Source: a virus
Length of the DNA stretch: 25,809 nucleotides
Virus record (IMG/VR): IMGVR_UViG_3300032083_000540
Span: 1-25,809 of that record
Direction: 5' to 3' (one strand)
In this document: positions 1-8,304 of the stretch, one piece after another
Layout of the letters: the number at the start of each line of letters is the position of its first letter
How positions within the stretch are numbered: the first letter of the stretch is position 1
Program-made: the position numbers and the translations under genes
Notes under the pieces: generated by a model
What the model saw: the letters and a program-made list of their open reading frames with translations, nothing else
The model's database searches: none
Told to the model about the DNA's origin: nothing

Positions 1-31
1 TGCAGCGCCGAATACAAACTTCTGGGACTGA
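1..31 (+). CDS. 3' end of an upstream gene (partial)
   Basis: The reading frame starting at base 2 gives nine codons (AAPNTNFWD) and then TGA at 29-31, one base before the next ATG at 33. The tight spacing matches the rest of this operon, so this is probably the last few codons of the preceding structural or packaging gene. Nothing can be said about its function. Confidence 0.35.
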   Translation, partial: AAPNTNFWD

Positions 32-32
32 G

Positions 33-359
33 ATGGCAGCAAAACGCTTAGAAGATGGTAGTGAGTATGCGGAATACGATTCGGATGGTGACGGCGTAGT
101 TACCGATGAAGAGTTGCAGACTAGCAAGGAATTGCAGGAGCTACGCTTACGGCATGAACGGGCTGACGCTCAAAGGGCGATGAGTTGGTTTGCCCTCTGG
201 GGAATGTTGCTCTACCCATCTTTAGTGGTGGTCAGCGAGTTCTTTGGGATGAATCAAGCGGCTTCGATTCTCGGTGACATGGCTGCGGTCTACTTTGTGT
301 CCGTTGCAGGTATACTGGCTGCGTTTTTTGGCGCACAAGCATGGTCAAATAGGAAATAG
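33..359 (+). CDS. EF-hand calcium-binding membrane protein
   Basis: This 108-residue protein begins with a soluble acidic segment carrying a canonical EF-hand loop at residues 16-27 (DSDGDGVVTDEE). Asp is at loop positions 1, 3 and 5, Gly at 6, Val at 8 and Glu at 12, so Ca2+ binding is well supported. A charged helix follows (about 28-50), then two hydrophobic segments at about 53-72 and 84-104, and a short basic tail. It lies four bases upstream of a holin gene and just before the lysozyme, which suggests a role in lysis or at the membrane, for example as an accessory holin or lysis regulator. That role is inferred from position and topology, not from a characterised homologue. It could also be a membrane protein unrelated to lysis. 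The EF-hand call is firm and the function is not. Confidence 0.85.
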   Translation: MAAKRLEDGSEYAEYDSDGDGVVTDEELQTSKELQELRLRHERADAQRAMSWFALWGMLLYPSLVVVSEFFGMNQAASILGDMAAVYFVSVAGILAAFFGAQAWSNRK

Positions 360-362
360 ATT

Positions 363-746
363 ATGAGTTTAGTCGGACAACTGATTGGGCCGGTCACAGG
401 GTTACTTGATAAGTTCATTGAAGACAAAGATCAGAAAGCGGCTTTGGCCCATGAGATCGCAACCATGTCGGAGCGCCACGCGCATGACGCTTTGAAGGGC
501 CAGCTAGAAATCAACAAGATGGAAGCTGCACACAAGAGCTTATTTGTTGCTGGGTGGCGACCTGCCATTGGTTGGATTTGTGCGGTAGGACTGCTGTACA
601 ACACGATTGTAGCTAACGTATTAGGGATATGGATGGAGGTGCCTGAAGTGGATACCACGCTTCTTGTGCCTGTTATGATGGGAATGTTGGGTCTCGGCGC
701 TATGCGTTCATACGAGAAGGTCAATTCCGTGGCACGAGAAAAGTAG
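363..746 (+). CDS. Holin, GTA-type 3TM family
   Basis: This 127-residue protein has an amphipathic charged N-terminal half, then the signature stretch EINKMEAAHKS (49-59) and GWRPAIGW (64-71). Hydrophobic segments lie at about 67-90 and 99-115. The EINKxEAAHxSxFVAGWRPxIGW pattern is characteristic of the 3TM holin family named for gene-transfer-agent release (Pfam GTA_holin_3TM). It would form lesions in the inner membrane that let the lysozyme reach peptidoglycan. An AGGA ribosome site lies about nine bases upstream of the ATG, and the next gene (lysozyme) starts immediately after its stop codon. This neighbour supports the assignment. Confidence 0.88.
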   Translation: MSLVGQLIGPVTGLLDKFIEDKDQKAALAHEIATMSERHAHDALKGQLEINKMEAAHKSLFVAGWRPAIGWICAVGLLYNTIVANVLGIWMEVPEVDTTLLVPVMMGMLGLGAMRSYEKVNSVAREK

Positions 747-1181
747 ATGGTGACATTTGCAGGCCAGTTAATACAGGCACTGAAGCGGCACGAAGGTGTT
801 AAAGCTTTTGCTTACCGATGTACCTCTGACAAGCTAACCATCGGCGTCGGGCGCTGCGTGGACGAAGATGGCGGTATCGGCCTTTCTGATGATGAGATTG
901 ATTATTTGCTTCTTAATGACATTGAGCGTTGTGATGAGGAGTTAGAAAACGCTTATGGATGGTATCGGTCTTTGAATAAACCGCGCCGTGACGCGATGAT
1001 CAACTTGTGTTTTAACCTTGGTTTGACCCGGTTACGAGGGTTCGTAAAGGCGTTGAATGCCATGTCACGACAACAATATGACGTAGCAGCGGATGAATTT
1101 ATGGATTCGCGCTGGGCAAGTCAGGTGGGTGATCGTGCCATAGAGGTGACTGAGATGATTAGACATGGAGAATACTTATGA
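747..1181 (+). CDS. Endolysin, T4-like lysozyme (GH24 muramidase)
   Basis: This 144-residue protein matches the T4-type lysozyme family and would cleave the glycan strands of peptidoglycan at the end of infection. The catalytic pattern E-8aa-(D/C)-5aa-T is visible: Glu16 in RHEG, Cys25 in YRCT and Thr31 in LTIGVGR. The nucleophile position is thus Cys, as in some phage lysozymes, rather than the Asp of T4. The C-terminal half has the usual helical core, including RRDAMINLCFNLG and a late DSRWASQVGDRA stretch. No signal peptide or signal-anchor sequence is seen, so export should depend on the holin encoded just upstream. Its ATG follows the holin stop directly, and its stop overlaps the next gene by four bases (ATGA). 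Confidence 0.93.
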   Translation: MVTFAGQLIQALKRHEGVKAFAYRCTSDKLTIGVGRCVDEDGGIGLSDDEIDYLLLNDIERCDEELENAYGWYRSLNKPRRDAMINLCFNLGLTRLRGFVKALNAMSRQQYDVAADEFMDSRWASQVGDRAIEVTEMIRHGEYL

Positions 1182-1744
1182 GCGCAGGCGCACAGGGAGG
1201 AGGTAAAGGCGGAGGCCGTTCTGTGCCCTACCAAAGTATGCCTTTTATGCCAAGCGCAGGGTCAATGCTTGGCTCTCGTTTGATGGGTAGTCAAGGCCCA
1301 CAAGATTTATTTGTTACGCAAGATCGTAGACGGAACCGAGGGCGAGGTAGAACTCAAAAAGCCCCAGAACAACGCTACGAATTAAAGCCTCTACAAGGAT
1401 TAGAAATAGCTAATCGTCGTACCACGACAATCCCACCTATGCAATCTTACGGTGGTTTTGCACCACAGCCATCCCCTGGTGGGAAAGGTGGCAGAGGTGG
1501 CGGTAAAGGCGGGGGGTACAATCAGCCGTATCAACAGCAACCTTTACCCCAAAACTTAGGCTCTCCAACAGGGTATCAAGGCATGGGGTTCACACAAAAC
1601 TACGGTGTGCCTAGTATGATGAGAGGATCAAACGCTATGGCGAATCCTTTTGGCTCATCTAACCTTCCGATGCGACAGCAGTTTTACACTGCATTTAACC
1701 GTGGTGGGCTGACTCAGCCTGGGATAGGCGGATTTTTCGGCTAA
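1178..1744 (+). CDS. Gly/Gln-rich low-complexity protein
   Basis: This 188-residue protein has no recognised domain. It contains Gly/Lys/Arg-rich tracts (GGGKGGGR near the N-terminus, GGKGGRGGGKGGGY at about 101-114), a basic RRRNRGRGRTQK patch at about 50-61, and a region rich in Gln, Pro, Met and Asn in the second half. The composition suggests a disordered protein able to bind nucleic acid or act as a linker. A GGAG ribosome site precedes the ATG, which overlaps the lysozyme stop. Its own TAA overlaps the next ATG (TAATG). Its position at the head of the tail genes suggests a minor virion or assembly protein, but this is inference. Confidence 0.75.
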   Translation: MSAGAQGGGKGGGRSVPYQSMPFMPSAGSMLGSRLMGSQGPQDLFVTQDRRRNRGRGRTQKAPEQRYELKPLQGLEIANRRTTTIPPMQSYGGFAPQPSPGGKGGRGGGKGGGYNQPYQQQPLPQNLGSPTGYQGMGFTQNYGVPSMMRGSNAMANPFGSSNLPMRQQFYTAFNRGGLTQPGIGGFFG

Positions 1745-3600
1745 TGCCTCTAGCTAAGATACAGTTTGCACCAGGTGTCAACAAAGAGGGCACCGAGTAC
1801 ACGGCAGACTCGGGATGGTTTGACTCTGATAAAATCAGATTCCGACAAGGTCGGGTCGAAAAGATTGGTGGCTGGCAAAAATTAGTTCAATCTGCTTTCC
1901 AGGGTATCGCTCGTTCAATACACAACTGGGCATCTTTGGAAGCTATCAAGTATATAGGTCTAGGGACCAATCTAAAGTTTTATATTGTAGAGGGCAGCGG
2001 CATCAAAGATGTCACGCCTTTGAGAAACACCACTTCTGCTGGCGACGTTACGTTTGCTGCGACTAACGGATCGTCAACCATTACTGTGACTGATTCTGCT
2101 CACGGCGCTGTGGTAAATGATTTTGTTACTTTTAGTGACGCTGCGTCTTTGGGGGGCAACATTATAGCCTCCGTACTCAATCAGGAGTATCAAATCGCTT
2201 CAGTGCCGACCACTAACACGTTCACAATCACCGCCAAAGACACGACCGGGTCCGAGGTGACCGCAAACTCTAGCGATTCTGGAAATGGTGGAAGCTCCAC
2301 GGTGGGAGCGTATCAAATCAATACGGGTCTGAATGCTTTCGTTCAAGGCACTGGGTTTGGTGCCGGTAGTTGGGGTTCTGGAACGTGGGGAAGTTCTAGT
2401 AGCGTTTCCGCAGCAGGACAGTTACGGCTGATCAGCCAGGATAATTTCGGTGAAGATTTAATTTTCAACATCAGAGGTGGTGGGATTTTTTATTGGGATG
2501 AATCTTCTGGTACGGGGGCAAGGGCAATCAACGCAACAGCTTTGTCTGGTGCTTCTAATGTTCCAACGGTTGCTCTCCAGGTCATGGTCTCGGACATCGA
2601 TCAACACGTTATTGCGTTTGGCTCAAATCCCATTGGATCAAGTAACATTGATCCGTTGTTTGTGAGATTCTCCGATCAGCAAAATGCAGCGGTGTGGACT
2701 CCGACAGCGACGAATACTGCCGGTGGAGTTAGGATAAACTCTGGGTCAGAGATTATCGGTGCGGTGCAGGCAAGGCAGGAGATACTTATATGGACGGATG
2801 CAAGCTTGCATTCGATGCGTTTTGTGGGCGCACCTTTCACTTTTCAGTTTTCTACGCTCAGTACAGATGTCTCCATGATTGCGCCAAACGCCGCAGTGAA
2901 TGCCAGGGGTTCGGTTTTCTTCATGGATAAAGGTGGCTTTTACGTTTACAACGGTTCGGTGCAGCCATTGCCTTGTTCGGTAAAAGAACACGTTTTCTCC
3001 AACCTCAACCAAGAGCAAGCGTTTAAGGTTTTTGCGGCAGAAAACAATGCATTTTCTGAGGTGATATGGTTTTACCCAGTTGGGTCCGGCAACACAGAAA
3101 TCACAAACTATGTCTCGTACAACTACTCAGAAAACTTATGGGCTATTGGTACGTTAGAAAGGGGTGCTTGGGTTGGGGCGTCGGTCAACGACAAGCCGTT
3201 AGCAACAAGCTGTATTGATAGCAATGATCTTGTGAACTATCTGTTTGAACATGAGGTAGGTCACGATGATGATGGTTCGGCTATCACTGCGTTTGTAGAG
3301 TCTGGAGATTTGGAGATAGGTGATGGTGAACGGTTTATGATGATTAGCAGGATACTTCCTGATTTTAAGTTTAGTGGTAATTCTACAGATGCCAGTATTG
3401 ACCTCACCATTAAGGGTAGTGATTTCCCGCTTGAAGCTCAAAGCACTCTAGCAACATCTACGGTGTCTTCTTCAACAAAGCAAAATCATATTAGGGCTAG
3501 GGCTAGACATACCATACTTAGGGTTGAAAGTTCGGGCCTGGGGTATGGTTGGCGGCTAGGTGGTTTGAGATTTGATATGAGACAGGACGGGAGGCGCTAA
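1744..3600 (+). CDS. Tail-type structural protein, conserved in environmental phages
   Basis: This 618-residue protein is rich in beta-structure residues (Ser, Thr, Gly, Val). Its N-terminus (FAPGVNKEGTEY, GWFDSDKIRFRQG, EKIGGWQK) is the hallmark of a family common in environmental podovirus-like phages and usually annotated as a tail or structural protein. It may be analogous to the P22 gp10-type DNA-stabilisation or tail-accessory proteins, but I cannot confirm that. Residues of about 95-190 look like an inserted beta-sandwich (ATNGSSTITVTD, HGAVVNDFVTF, SLGGNI). The central and C-terminal parts resemble beta-propeller-like repeats and end in a conserved GYGWRLGGLRFD. Coupled starts at both ends (TAATG) place it in one transcript with the neighbouring virion genes. 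Confidence 0.82.
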   Translation: MPLAKIQFAPGVNKEGTEYTADSGWFDSDKIRFRQGRVEKIGGWQKLVQSAFQGIARSIHNWASLEAIKYIGLGTNLKFYIVEGSGIKDVTPLRNTTSAGDVTFAATNGSSTITVTDSAHGAVVNDFVTFSDAASLGGNIIASVLNQEYQIASVPTTNTFTITAKDTTGSEVTANSSDSGNGGSSTVGAYQINTGLNAFVQGTGFGAGSWGSGTWGSSSSVSAAGQLRLISQDNFGEDLIFNIRGGGIFYWDESSGTGARAINATALSGASNVPTVALQVMVSDIDQHVIAFGSNPIGSSNIDPLFVRFSDQQNAAVWTPTATNTAGGVRINSGSEIIGAVQARQEILIWTDASLHSMRFVGAPFTFQFSTLSTDVSMIAPNAAVNARGSVFFMDKGGFYVYNGSVQPLPCSVKEHVFSNLNQEQAFKVFAAENNAFSEVIWFYPVGSGNTEITNYVSYNYSENLWAIGTLERGAWVGASVNDKPLATSCIDSNDLVNYLFEHEVGHDDDGSAITAFVESGDLEIGDGERFMMISRILPDFKFSGNSTDASIDLTIKGSDFPLEAQSTLATSTVSSSTKQNHIRARARHTILRVESSGLGYGWRLGGLRFDMRQDGRR

Positions 3601-3797
3601 TGGCTTCGACAAGGCAAACGCCCTTACCTGTACCGTCAATCAACTATGATCCTACTGAAGAGGCAATAAATAGAAGGACCATTGAGCTTGCTTTAGACCG
3701 TATAGAGAACGACCTGTTGGTGGCAAAAACGCAAGACGACAAAACTGGTTCGCTTGCGATGAGAAGGTTTCAGTTCTTGTTGATGGGTGCGTCGTGA
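3600..3797 (+). CDS. Small conserved virion-operon protein
   Basis: This 65-residue protein begins with a Pro-rich segment and contains EEAINRRTIELALDRIENDL, a single predicted helix with charged faces. It ends in LAMRRFQFLLMGAS. Small proteins of this pattern usually sit beside the preceding 618-residue tail-type protein in related phages, but I know of no assigned function. The ATG overlaps the upstream stop (TAATG) and is preceded by GGGAGG. Its own TGA overlaps the next GTG start. It may be a tail or connector accessory, or a chaperone for its neighbour. Confidence 0.75.
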   Translation: MASTRQTPLPVPSINYDPTEEAINRRTIELALDRIENDLLVAKTQDDKTGSLAMRRFQFLLMGAS

Positions 3798-4123
3798 CGG
3801 ACGTTATTAAAGTTTTAGGCCAAGTGGATGTGAGTGCAACCACCACCACAACGCTTTATACCGTACCAGATTTGACGCAAACGACCGTCAGCTCCCTGGT
3901 CATTTGCAATAGAAGCGGATCGGGTATCACTTTCCGGGTCAGTATTCATGTCGCCGGAGCTTCGGCGGACGATAAACAGTTTATATTTTTTGATGAAGAC
4001 CTTGCGGCAACAACCAGCCGCACCGTTGTAATCGGTATTTGTTTAGAGCAGACAGATGTCGTAAAAGTTTATTCAAGTGCAGCAAATGTTAGCTTCAATA
4101 TGTTTGGAGTGGAGACCAGCTAA
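3794..4123 (+). CDS. Small beta-rich structural protein
   Basis: This 109-residue protein is predicted to be almost all beta-strand and rich in Thr, Ser and Val. Recognisable stretches are VLGQVDVSATTTTTLYTVP, SLVICNRSGSGITFRVSIH and TDVVKVYSSAANVSFNMFG. The pattern is that of a common small phage structural protein (a beta-sandwich with a decoration-like or fibre-like look) with no firmly assigned role. Translation starts at GTG (GTGA overlap with the upstream stop), which is the first start compatible with the conserved N-terminus. The TAA overlaps the ATG of the next gene. Confidence 0.8.
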   Translation: MTDVIKVLGQVDVSATTTTTLYTVPDLTQTTVSSLVICNRSGSGITFRVSIHVAGASADDKQFIFFDEDLAATTSRTVVIGICLEQTDVVKVYSSAANVSFNMFGVETS

Positions 4124-6249
4124 TGATGTATCAACAACCCCCATTCCCAATGCAGCCTATGGCAGACCAGATGGCTCAACAAGGCCGGTTTGGCGACAGC
4201 ATGATGGTTCACATGAACCCTATAGAAGTGGCTGGTATCGCCTCTCTGTCGCCCACAGGGCAGCTTACAACCAACCCGATGACAGGACAGCCTGAAGCAT
4301 TCCTGCCCTTTCTAGCACCACTGCTAGGAAGTCTTGCTGGGTCTTCACTCCTCGCGGGAACGGGTGGAATTTTGGCTGGTAAAACAGCTTTGGCGAGTGC
4401 TATTGGTTCTGGTCTCGCCACCACAGCAGTAACTGGAGACTTGAAAGAAGGTTTGGTCTCTGGGCTTACAGGCTTCGGTCTTGGCAAGGCTTTTGAGGCT
4501 GGAGCGAAAGCTCTTTCTGGTGTTGATCAAGCAGCTAAAGCAGCGACAGATGCAACAAAAGCGGCAGACGCAGCGGCTTCTGCCGCACAGATAGGTGCTG
4601 AAGGCAAACTTACAGCCGAAAAATTAGCCCAGCTTCCACAAGTTGGTGCGAAAGAAAAAGCGATAGACACTTTGGCTAAGATTCAAGAAGGGGCCGCTAC
4701 CGCAAGTCCGTTAGATACTTTGCGCGGTCAAGTGAAAGGCTCAACTTTTGCTGGTGTCCCAAAAGAACAAGGATTGATTGAGGGTTTACAAGCTACAGGT
4801 AAAGGTCTTCTGAGTCCGTCGGCAGCCATCCCTATAGCGATTGGCGAAGGTGAGCGAGCCGCTATGGCGCGTCGGCAAGAAATGGAAGAAATGTTTGGTC
4901 GAAGGTCAGCACAATCTGAAGAGGATTTGCGTCGAGCAGAGGAGGCGTTAGATTCTGGTAGATTCTTGAACGTGACCGGCGAGGGTTATGGTAAATATGA
5001 TTATCTTGGGGATGATCCTTACTTCCCAACAGGCATGGCAGAGGGCGGCATTACGGCTATCAACCCACAGGATTTTAGAAAAAGACAAGCAGAGCTGTAT
5101 GGGCTTGCCGGAGAGATGCCGCCAGTGAAGCGGATGCAGCAAGGAGGGCCGTTCCCTCCGAATTTCAACCCGGCCCCGACTTATGGGTTAGGTGGTTCAT
5201 CAGCCGCACAGGCAGCAATCAGAGGCAGTGTTGTTGTTGATCCTAAAGAGCTTGAGGGATATAGACCGGGTTTTGACCCAGAGATAAAGTATTTTAGAGA
5301 CCCAACCCCAGAAGAGATTGAGGCGTCAGAACAAGCTGAAACGACAACAACCCCAACGACCGGGGCTTCAGCTCCTAGTGCTGCTGTAAGTGCTGCTGAA
5401 TCAGACCCCAACAGGAATTTTTCTGAAGAACAAAGCCTCTATGAAAAGGCTAAGGCAACGGTAGATAGCGGATTCGGCTCTCAAAGAAAAAGAAAAGCCG
5501 CAAAGGCGAGAGTCGAAAGATATGAAAGGGAGTTCGGGTTGCCTGGATCGCAGGAGTCCGTTCAAGATAATTATTATAAAGCGCCCCCTCCACCAGCGAC
5601 AGCAGTGACAACACCACCAGCTACGGTAGTGGAGGCTCCGTCACAGACCACAATGGTAGCATCACCTCAAGCTGGAACGGGTATCGAATCTATTCTTCAA
5701 GCTAATCTTGCTGATAGCAACATTGATCCCGCAACTAGAGAACTCATCATGCGCGATGTGTTGAGAGACGCTCGGGGTATGACGGGGCGTTTTCAAGAAG
5801 GAGGCCCGACAAATAAAGCTTTAGAAGACGCTCAAAAACTTTTAGAGCAGACTCGGATGGCGATATTGGGCAGACTGGATGAAGATGATTCAGAAACGAT
5901 CATACAACGATTTATTGATGAGTTCGGAATAGAGGTTTTCCAGGCGTTGAGATCGTCGGTACTAGAAGAGGTAGTTCCTGGCTCTCAAAAAGAGGGTTTG
6001 ATAGATGGTCTTGGCGGTGGCATGGATGATCTTGTACCTGGCATGATCGGTGATCAACAGCCGGTAGCAGTTTCCCCTGGTGAGTTCATTGTACCGGCTG
6101 ATGTCGTCTCAGGTCTGGGCGATGGGGACACTGACGCAGGGGCAGAGGATTTGGAGCAGATGATGGATCGGGTGCGGATGGAGCGAACAGGGACGACAGA
6201 ACAGCCGCAGCCGCTGATGGCTAAAAAGGGAGGCATACTGCCAGCATGA
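4123..6249 (+). CDS. Large inner-virion or tail-associated protein
   Basis: This 708-residue protein opens with a Met/Gln/Pro-rich segment. A hydrophobic Gly/Ala/Leu-rich region at about 64-130 (FLAPLLGSLAGSSLL, GLTGFGLGKAF) could insert into or cross membranes. An Ala/Lys helical stretch and Pro/Thr-rich linkers follow. Short hydrophobic-X-(E/Q)-G-G motifs recur (MAEGG at 305, MQQGG at 338, FQEGG at 557). The C-terminus carries VSPGEFIVPADVVSGLG followed by EQMMDRVRMERTG, a signature seen at the ends of inner or tail proteins of many environmental phages. No enzymatic motif is apparent. Its place between tail genes and the coiled-coil proteins suggests a protein packaged in the virion and perhaps ejected with the DNA. 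The start shares bases with the upstream TAA; a second ATG follows directly. Confidence 0.78.
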   Translation: MMYQQPPFPMQPMADQMAQQGRFGDSMMVHMNPIEVAGIASLSPTGQLTTNPMTGQPEAFLPFLAPLLGSLAGSSLLAGTGGILAGKTALASAIGSGLATTAVTGDLKEGLVSGLTGFGLGKAFEAGAKALSGVDQAAKAATDATKAADAAASAAQIGAEGKLTAEKLAQLPQVGAKEKAIDTLAKIQEGAATASPLDTLRGQVKGSTFAGVPKEQGLIEGLQATGKGLLSPSAAIPIAIGEGERAAMARRQEMEEMFGRRSAQSEEDLRRAEEALDSGRFLNVTGEGYGKYDYLGDDPYFPTGMAEGGITAINPQDFRKRQAELYGLAGEMPPVKRMQQGGPFPPNFNPAPTYGLGGSSAAQAAIRGSVVVDPKELEGYRPGFDPEIKYFRDPTPEEIEASEQAETTTTPTTGASAPSAAVSAAESDPNRNFSEEQSLYEKAKATVDSGFGSQRKRKAAKARVERYEREFGLPGSQESVQDNYYKAPPPPATAVTTPPATVVEAPSQTTMVASPQAGTGIESILQANLADSNIDPATRELIMRDVLRDARGMTGRFQEGGPTNKALEDAQKLLEQTRMAILGRLDEDDSETIIQRFIDEFGIEVFQALRSSVLEEVVPGSQKEGLIDGLGGGMDDLVPGMIGDQQPVAVSPGEFIVPADVVSGLGDGDTDAGAEDLEQMMDRVRMERTGTTEQPQPLMAKKGGILPA

Positions 6250-6761
6250 ACAATCTCTTAGATTTTGATTCTTCAAAGGTTAAAGACATATCCCGCGAAC
6301 CTAAAGTAAGGAGGCGGGATCAGCCAAGAGACGTTACACACACTATAACAATGGTTCCTGCACACTATATCAGCACGATGTGGCCGGAGGTGAAGGGTCA
6401 GTTGAGTAGAGCTGTCGCCCGATCTAATGGTAGGTGGAATCTTGAGTTTCTTTATGCGGCTATTTTGAACGGTAATCAACAGATTTGGTTGGCTTTCGAT
6501 GACGACAAGCGTATCGATGGTGTGGGAACGACGGAGATTTATCAGTATCCAGAGAAAAAGATGTTGGCAATACAGTTTTTGGGCGGAGATAATTTCAACG
6601 ACTGGGTCTGGGATATGCTGGACAAGTTCAAGTCCTTTGGCAAAGACACTGGATGCTCTGGCATTGAGGCAACTGCTCGGATGGGTTTTTGGAAGTGGTT
6701 GGAGCAAGACGAATTCCAACGCTCATACGTTGTTTATGAAAGGAGTTTGACAAATGAGTAA
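6246..6761 (+). CDS. GNAT-like N-acetyltransferase-type protein
   Basis: This 171-residue protein has the layout of a small GNAT-fold family often found among phage structural genes. The visible elements are HYISTMWPEVKGQLSRA (about 40-56), a strand IWLAFDDDKRIDGVGTTEIYQYP, then AIQFLGGDNFNDWVWDML, and CSGIEATARMGFWKWL near the C-terminus. GNAT enzymes move an acetyl group from acetyl-CoA to an amine, but the acceptor here is unknown and a classical Q/RxxGxG/A acetyl-CoA loop is not evident, so it may be divergent or non-catalytic. Its start overlaps the preceding gene (ATGA) and its end overlaps the next gene by eight bases, so it is translated with virion proteins. It may modify a virion protein or a host target. 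Confidence 0.62.
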   Translation: MNNLLDFDSSKVKDISREPKVRRRDQPRDVTHTITMVPAHYISTMWPEVKGQLSRAVARSNGRWNLEFLYAAILNGNQQIWLAFDDDKRIDGVGTTEIYQYPEKKMLAIQFLGGDNFNDWVWDMLDKFKSFGKDTGCSGIEATARMGFWKWLEQDEFQRSYVVYERSLTNE

Positions 6762-8298
6762 AGGTGGTGGTGGTGGTGGCGTTCAAGAAAGCGTCGTAAC
6801 TCAGACAAATCTTCCAGAGTATGCGCGTCCGTATTATGAGGATATGCTCAAGCGCACTGTGTTTGAAAGCACTCGGCCTTACGAAGCTTTTCCTGGTCAA
6901 CGGTTAGCAGACTTTACCGATGCTGAACGAGCAGGGATGCAGGGCTTCCAAGAGATGGCTGCGACTGGCTCTCCGCAACAAACGAGAACGGCTTCAGATA
7001 TTGCTACCCAAGTTGGGTATCAAGATGTCGGTGGCGGCATGGATATTGCGCGGTCTTTTACGCCCGAGATGCAAAGGTCAGGATATCAAGCAAGCCGTAT
7101 CGGCAGTGACTATCGGGCGGGTGATTTAGGTCAGGGGTTCCAAGCGGGTCAGAGAGGCGTCGGTTATCAAGCAGGAAGCTTTGACCCTGGATATGAAGCG
7201 ACTGTTCGTGAATCTGGATATCGTTCTGGTAGGGTAGATCAGGGGTCGGGCTTTGAAGCTGGCACTGTTGCTGATCCTGAAACGCTAGAAAGATATATGA
7301 ACCCGTACCAACAACTGGTGACGGACATAGAAAAGCGTGAAGCTAGAAAGCAGTCCGAAATGCAAGGTTCTGCGATTGAGCAACAAGCGGCACAAGCTGG
7401 TGGTCTTGGTGGTTACCGAGAGGCCATCTTGCAGTCTGAAAGAGAAAAGAATCTTTCTGAGCAACTGCAAGACATCCAATCTAGAGGTGGTCAAGCAGCG
7501 TTTGAGCAGGCGCAAAAAGCTTTTGAAGCGGATCGTGCCGCTCGTCTGCAAGAAGGCCAGTTCGGGTTGCAGGCTTCTCAGCAGTTAGAGCAAGCAAGGC
7601 AGCAGCAAGAAGCTTTCCGACAAAGCGCCTTACAGGCTGGCGAACAAGCCAGGCAACGAGCGGCAGAGTTGGGTTTGACTGCCCAGCAACAAGAAGATGC
7701 TTCAAGGCAAGCGCAAGAAAAATTTGGTCAACAACAATTCCAGCAGAATGAACAGCTAAGGTTAGCCCAGCAGCAGGAAGAAAGGGCTGTCTTTGATGCT
7801 ACAGAAAGGGCAAGGCAAGAGGCTACTAGGCTTGGTCTCAGCGGACAAGAAATCCAAGAGCGAGCTTTACAGGCCGAGAATGAGGCTCGGATGAGAGCCA
7901 GGGCAGAAAATGCCGCGCTTGAAGAAACAAGAGCGAGACTAGGATTCGCTGGCCTTGACGCTGACCGGGCGACCCAAGCTCAACGATTAGAGGCTGCTGG
8001 TTTGCTGGGCAGACTTGGGACTGATGAGCAAAATATGGCTATTGAGCGGTTGAGAAATCTACAGGCATCCGGTCAGATTGAAAGAGAGCTAGGCCAAAGG
8101 GGGCTTGATATAGGCTATCAGGATTTCCTACGTCAACAAGCGTTCCCACGCGAGCAGTTAGCTTTCTTCAGCCAACTGTTGCAAGGATTACCCGTTACAC
8201 CGGGATCACAAACCACCACATTCGGGGGTCCGAGTCAGACAGAAAGGCTGTTGGGTGCTGGGATTGGTGGCGTTGGTCTTTACAACGCAACTCGGTAG
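6754..8298 (+). CDS. Gln-rich coiled-coil inner-virion protein with aromatic/Gly repeats
   Basis: This 514-residue protein starts with a poly-Gly tract (SKGGGGGGV). Residues 88-170 hold about eight degenerate repeats, 9-11 residues long, of the form G-(Y/F)-x-(A/S)-(G/S/T). The stretch RYMNPYQQLVTDIEKREA (about 178-195) is a recurrent motif in phage inner-core-type proteins. Residues of about 195-440 are rich in Gln, Ala, Glu and Arg and should form long coiled coils. No catalytic residues are visible. By position (after tail genes, before the giant protein) it is a likely counterpart of T7-type internal core proteins that form the ejection channel; this is inference from context and composition. 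AAGGAG lies a few bases before the ATG. Confidence 0.78.
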   Translation: MSKGGGGGGVQESVVTQTNLPEYARPYYEDMLKRTVFESTRPYEAFPGQRLADFTDAERAGMQGFQEMAATGSPQQTRTASDIATQVGYQDVGGGMDIARSFTPEMQRSGYQASRIGSDYRAGDLGQGFQAGQRGVGYQAGSFDPGYEATVRESGYRSGRVDQGSGFEAGTVADPETLERYMNPYQQLVTDIEKREARKQSEMQGSAIEQQAAQAGGLGGYREAILQSEREKNLSEQLQDIQSRGGQAAFEQAQKAFEADRAARLQEGQFGLQASQQLEQARQQQEAFRQSALQAGEQARQRAAELGLTAQQQEDASRQAQEKFGQQQFQQNEQLRLAQQQEERAVFDATERARQEATRLGLSGQEIQERALQAENEARMRARAENAALEETRARLGFAGLDADRATQAQRLEAAGLLGRLGTDEQNMAIERLRNLQASGQIERELGQRGLDIGYQDFLRQQAFPREQLAFFSQLLQGLPVTPGSQTTTFGGPSQTERLLGAGIGGVGLYNATR

Positions 8299-8304
8299 CG
8301 ATAT

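Noticed and set aside
431-724. 97-codon minus-strand frame opposite the holin gene
   Set aside because: The holin family signature on the plus strand is unambiguous. The antisense frame has no start signal or motif.
6765-6782. GGT microsatellite at the start of the coiled-coil gene
   Set aside because: It simply encodes the poly-Gly N-terminus in frame. There is no sign of a regulatory or phase-variable role beyond that.
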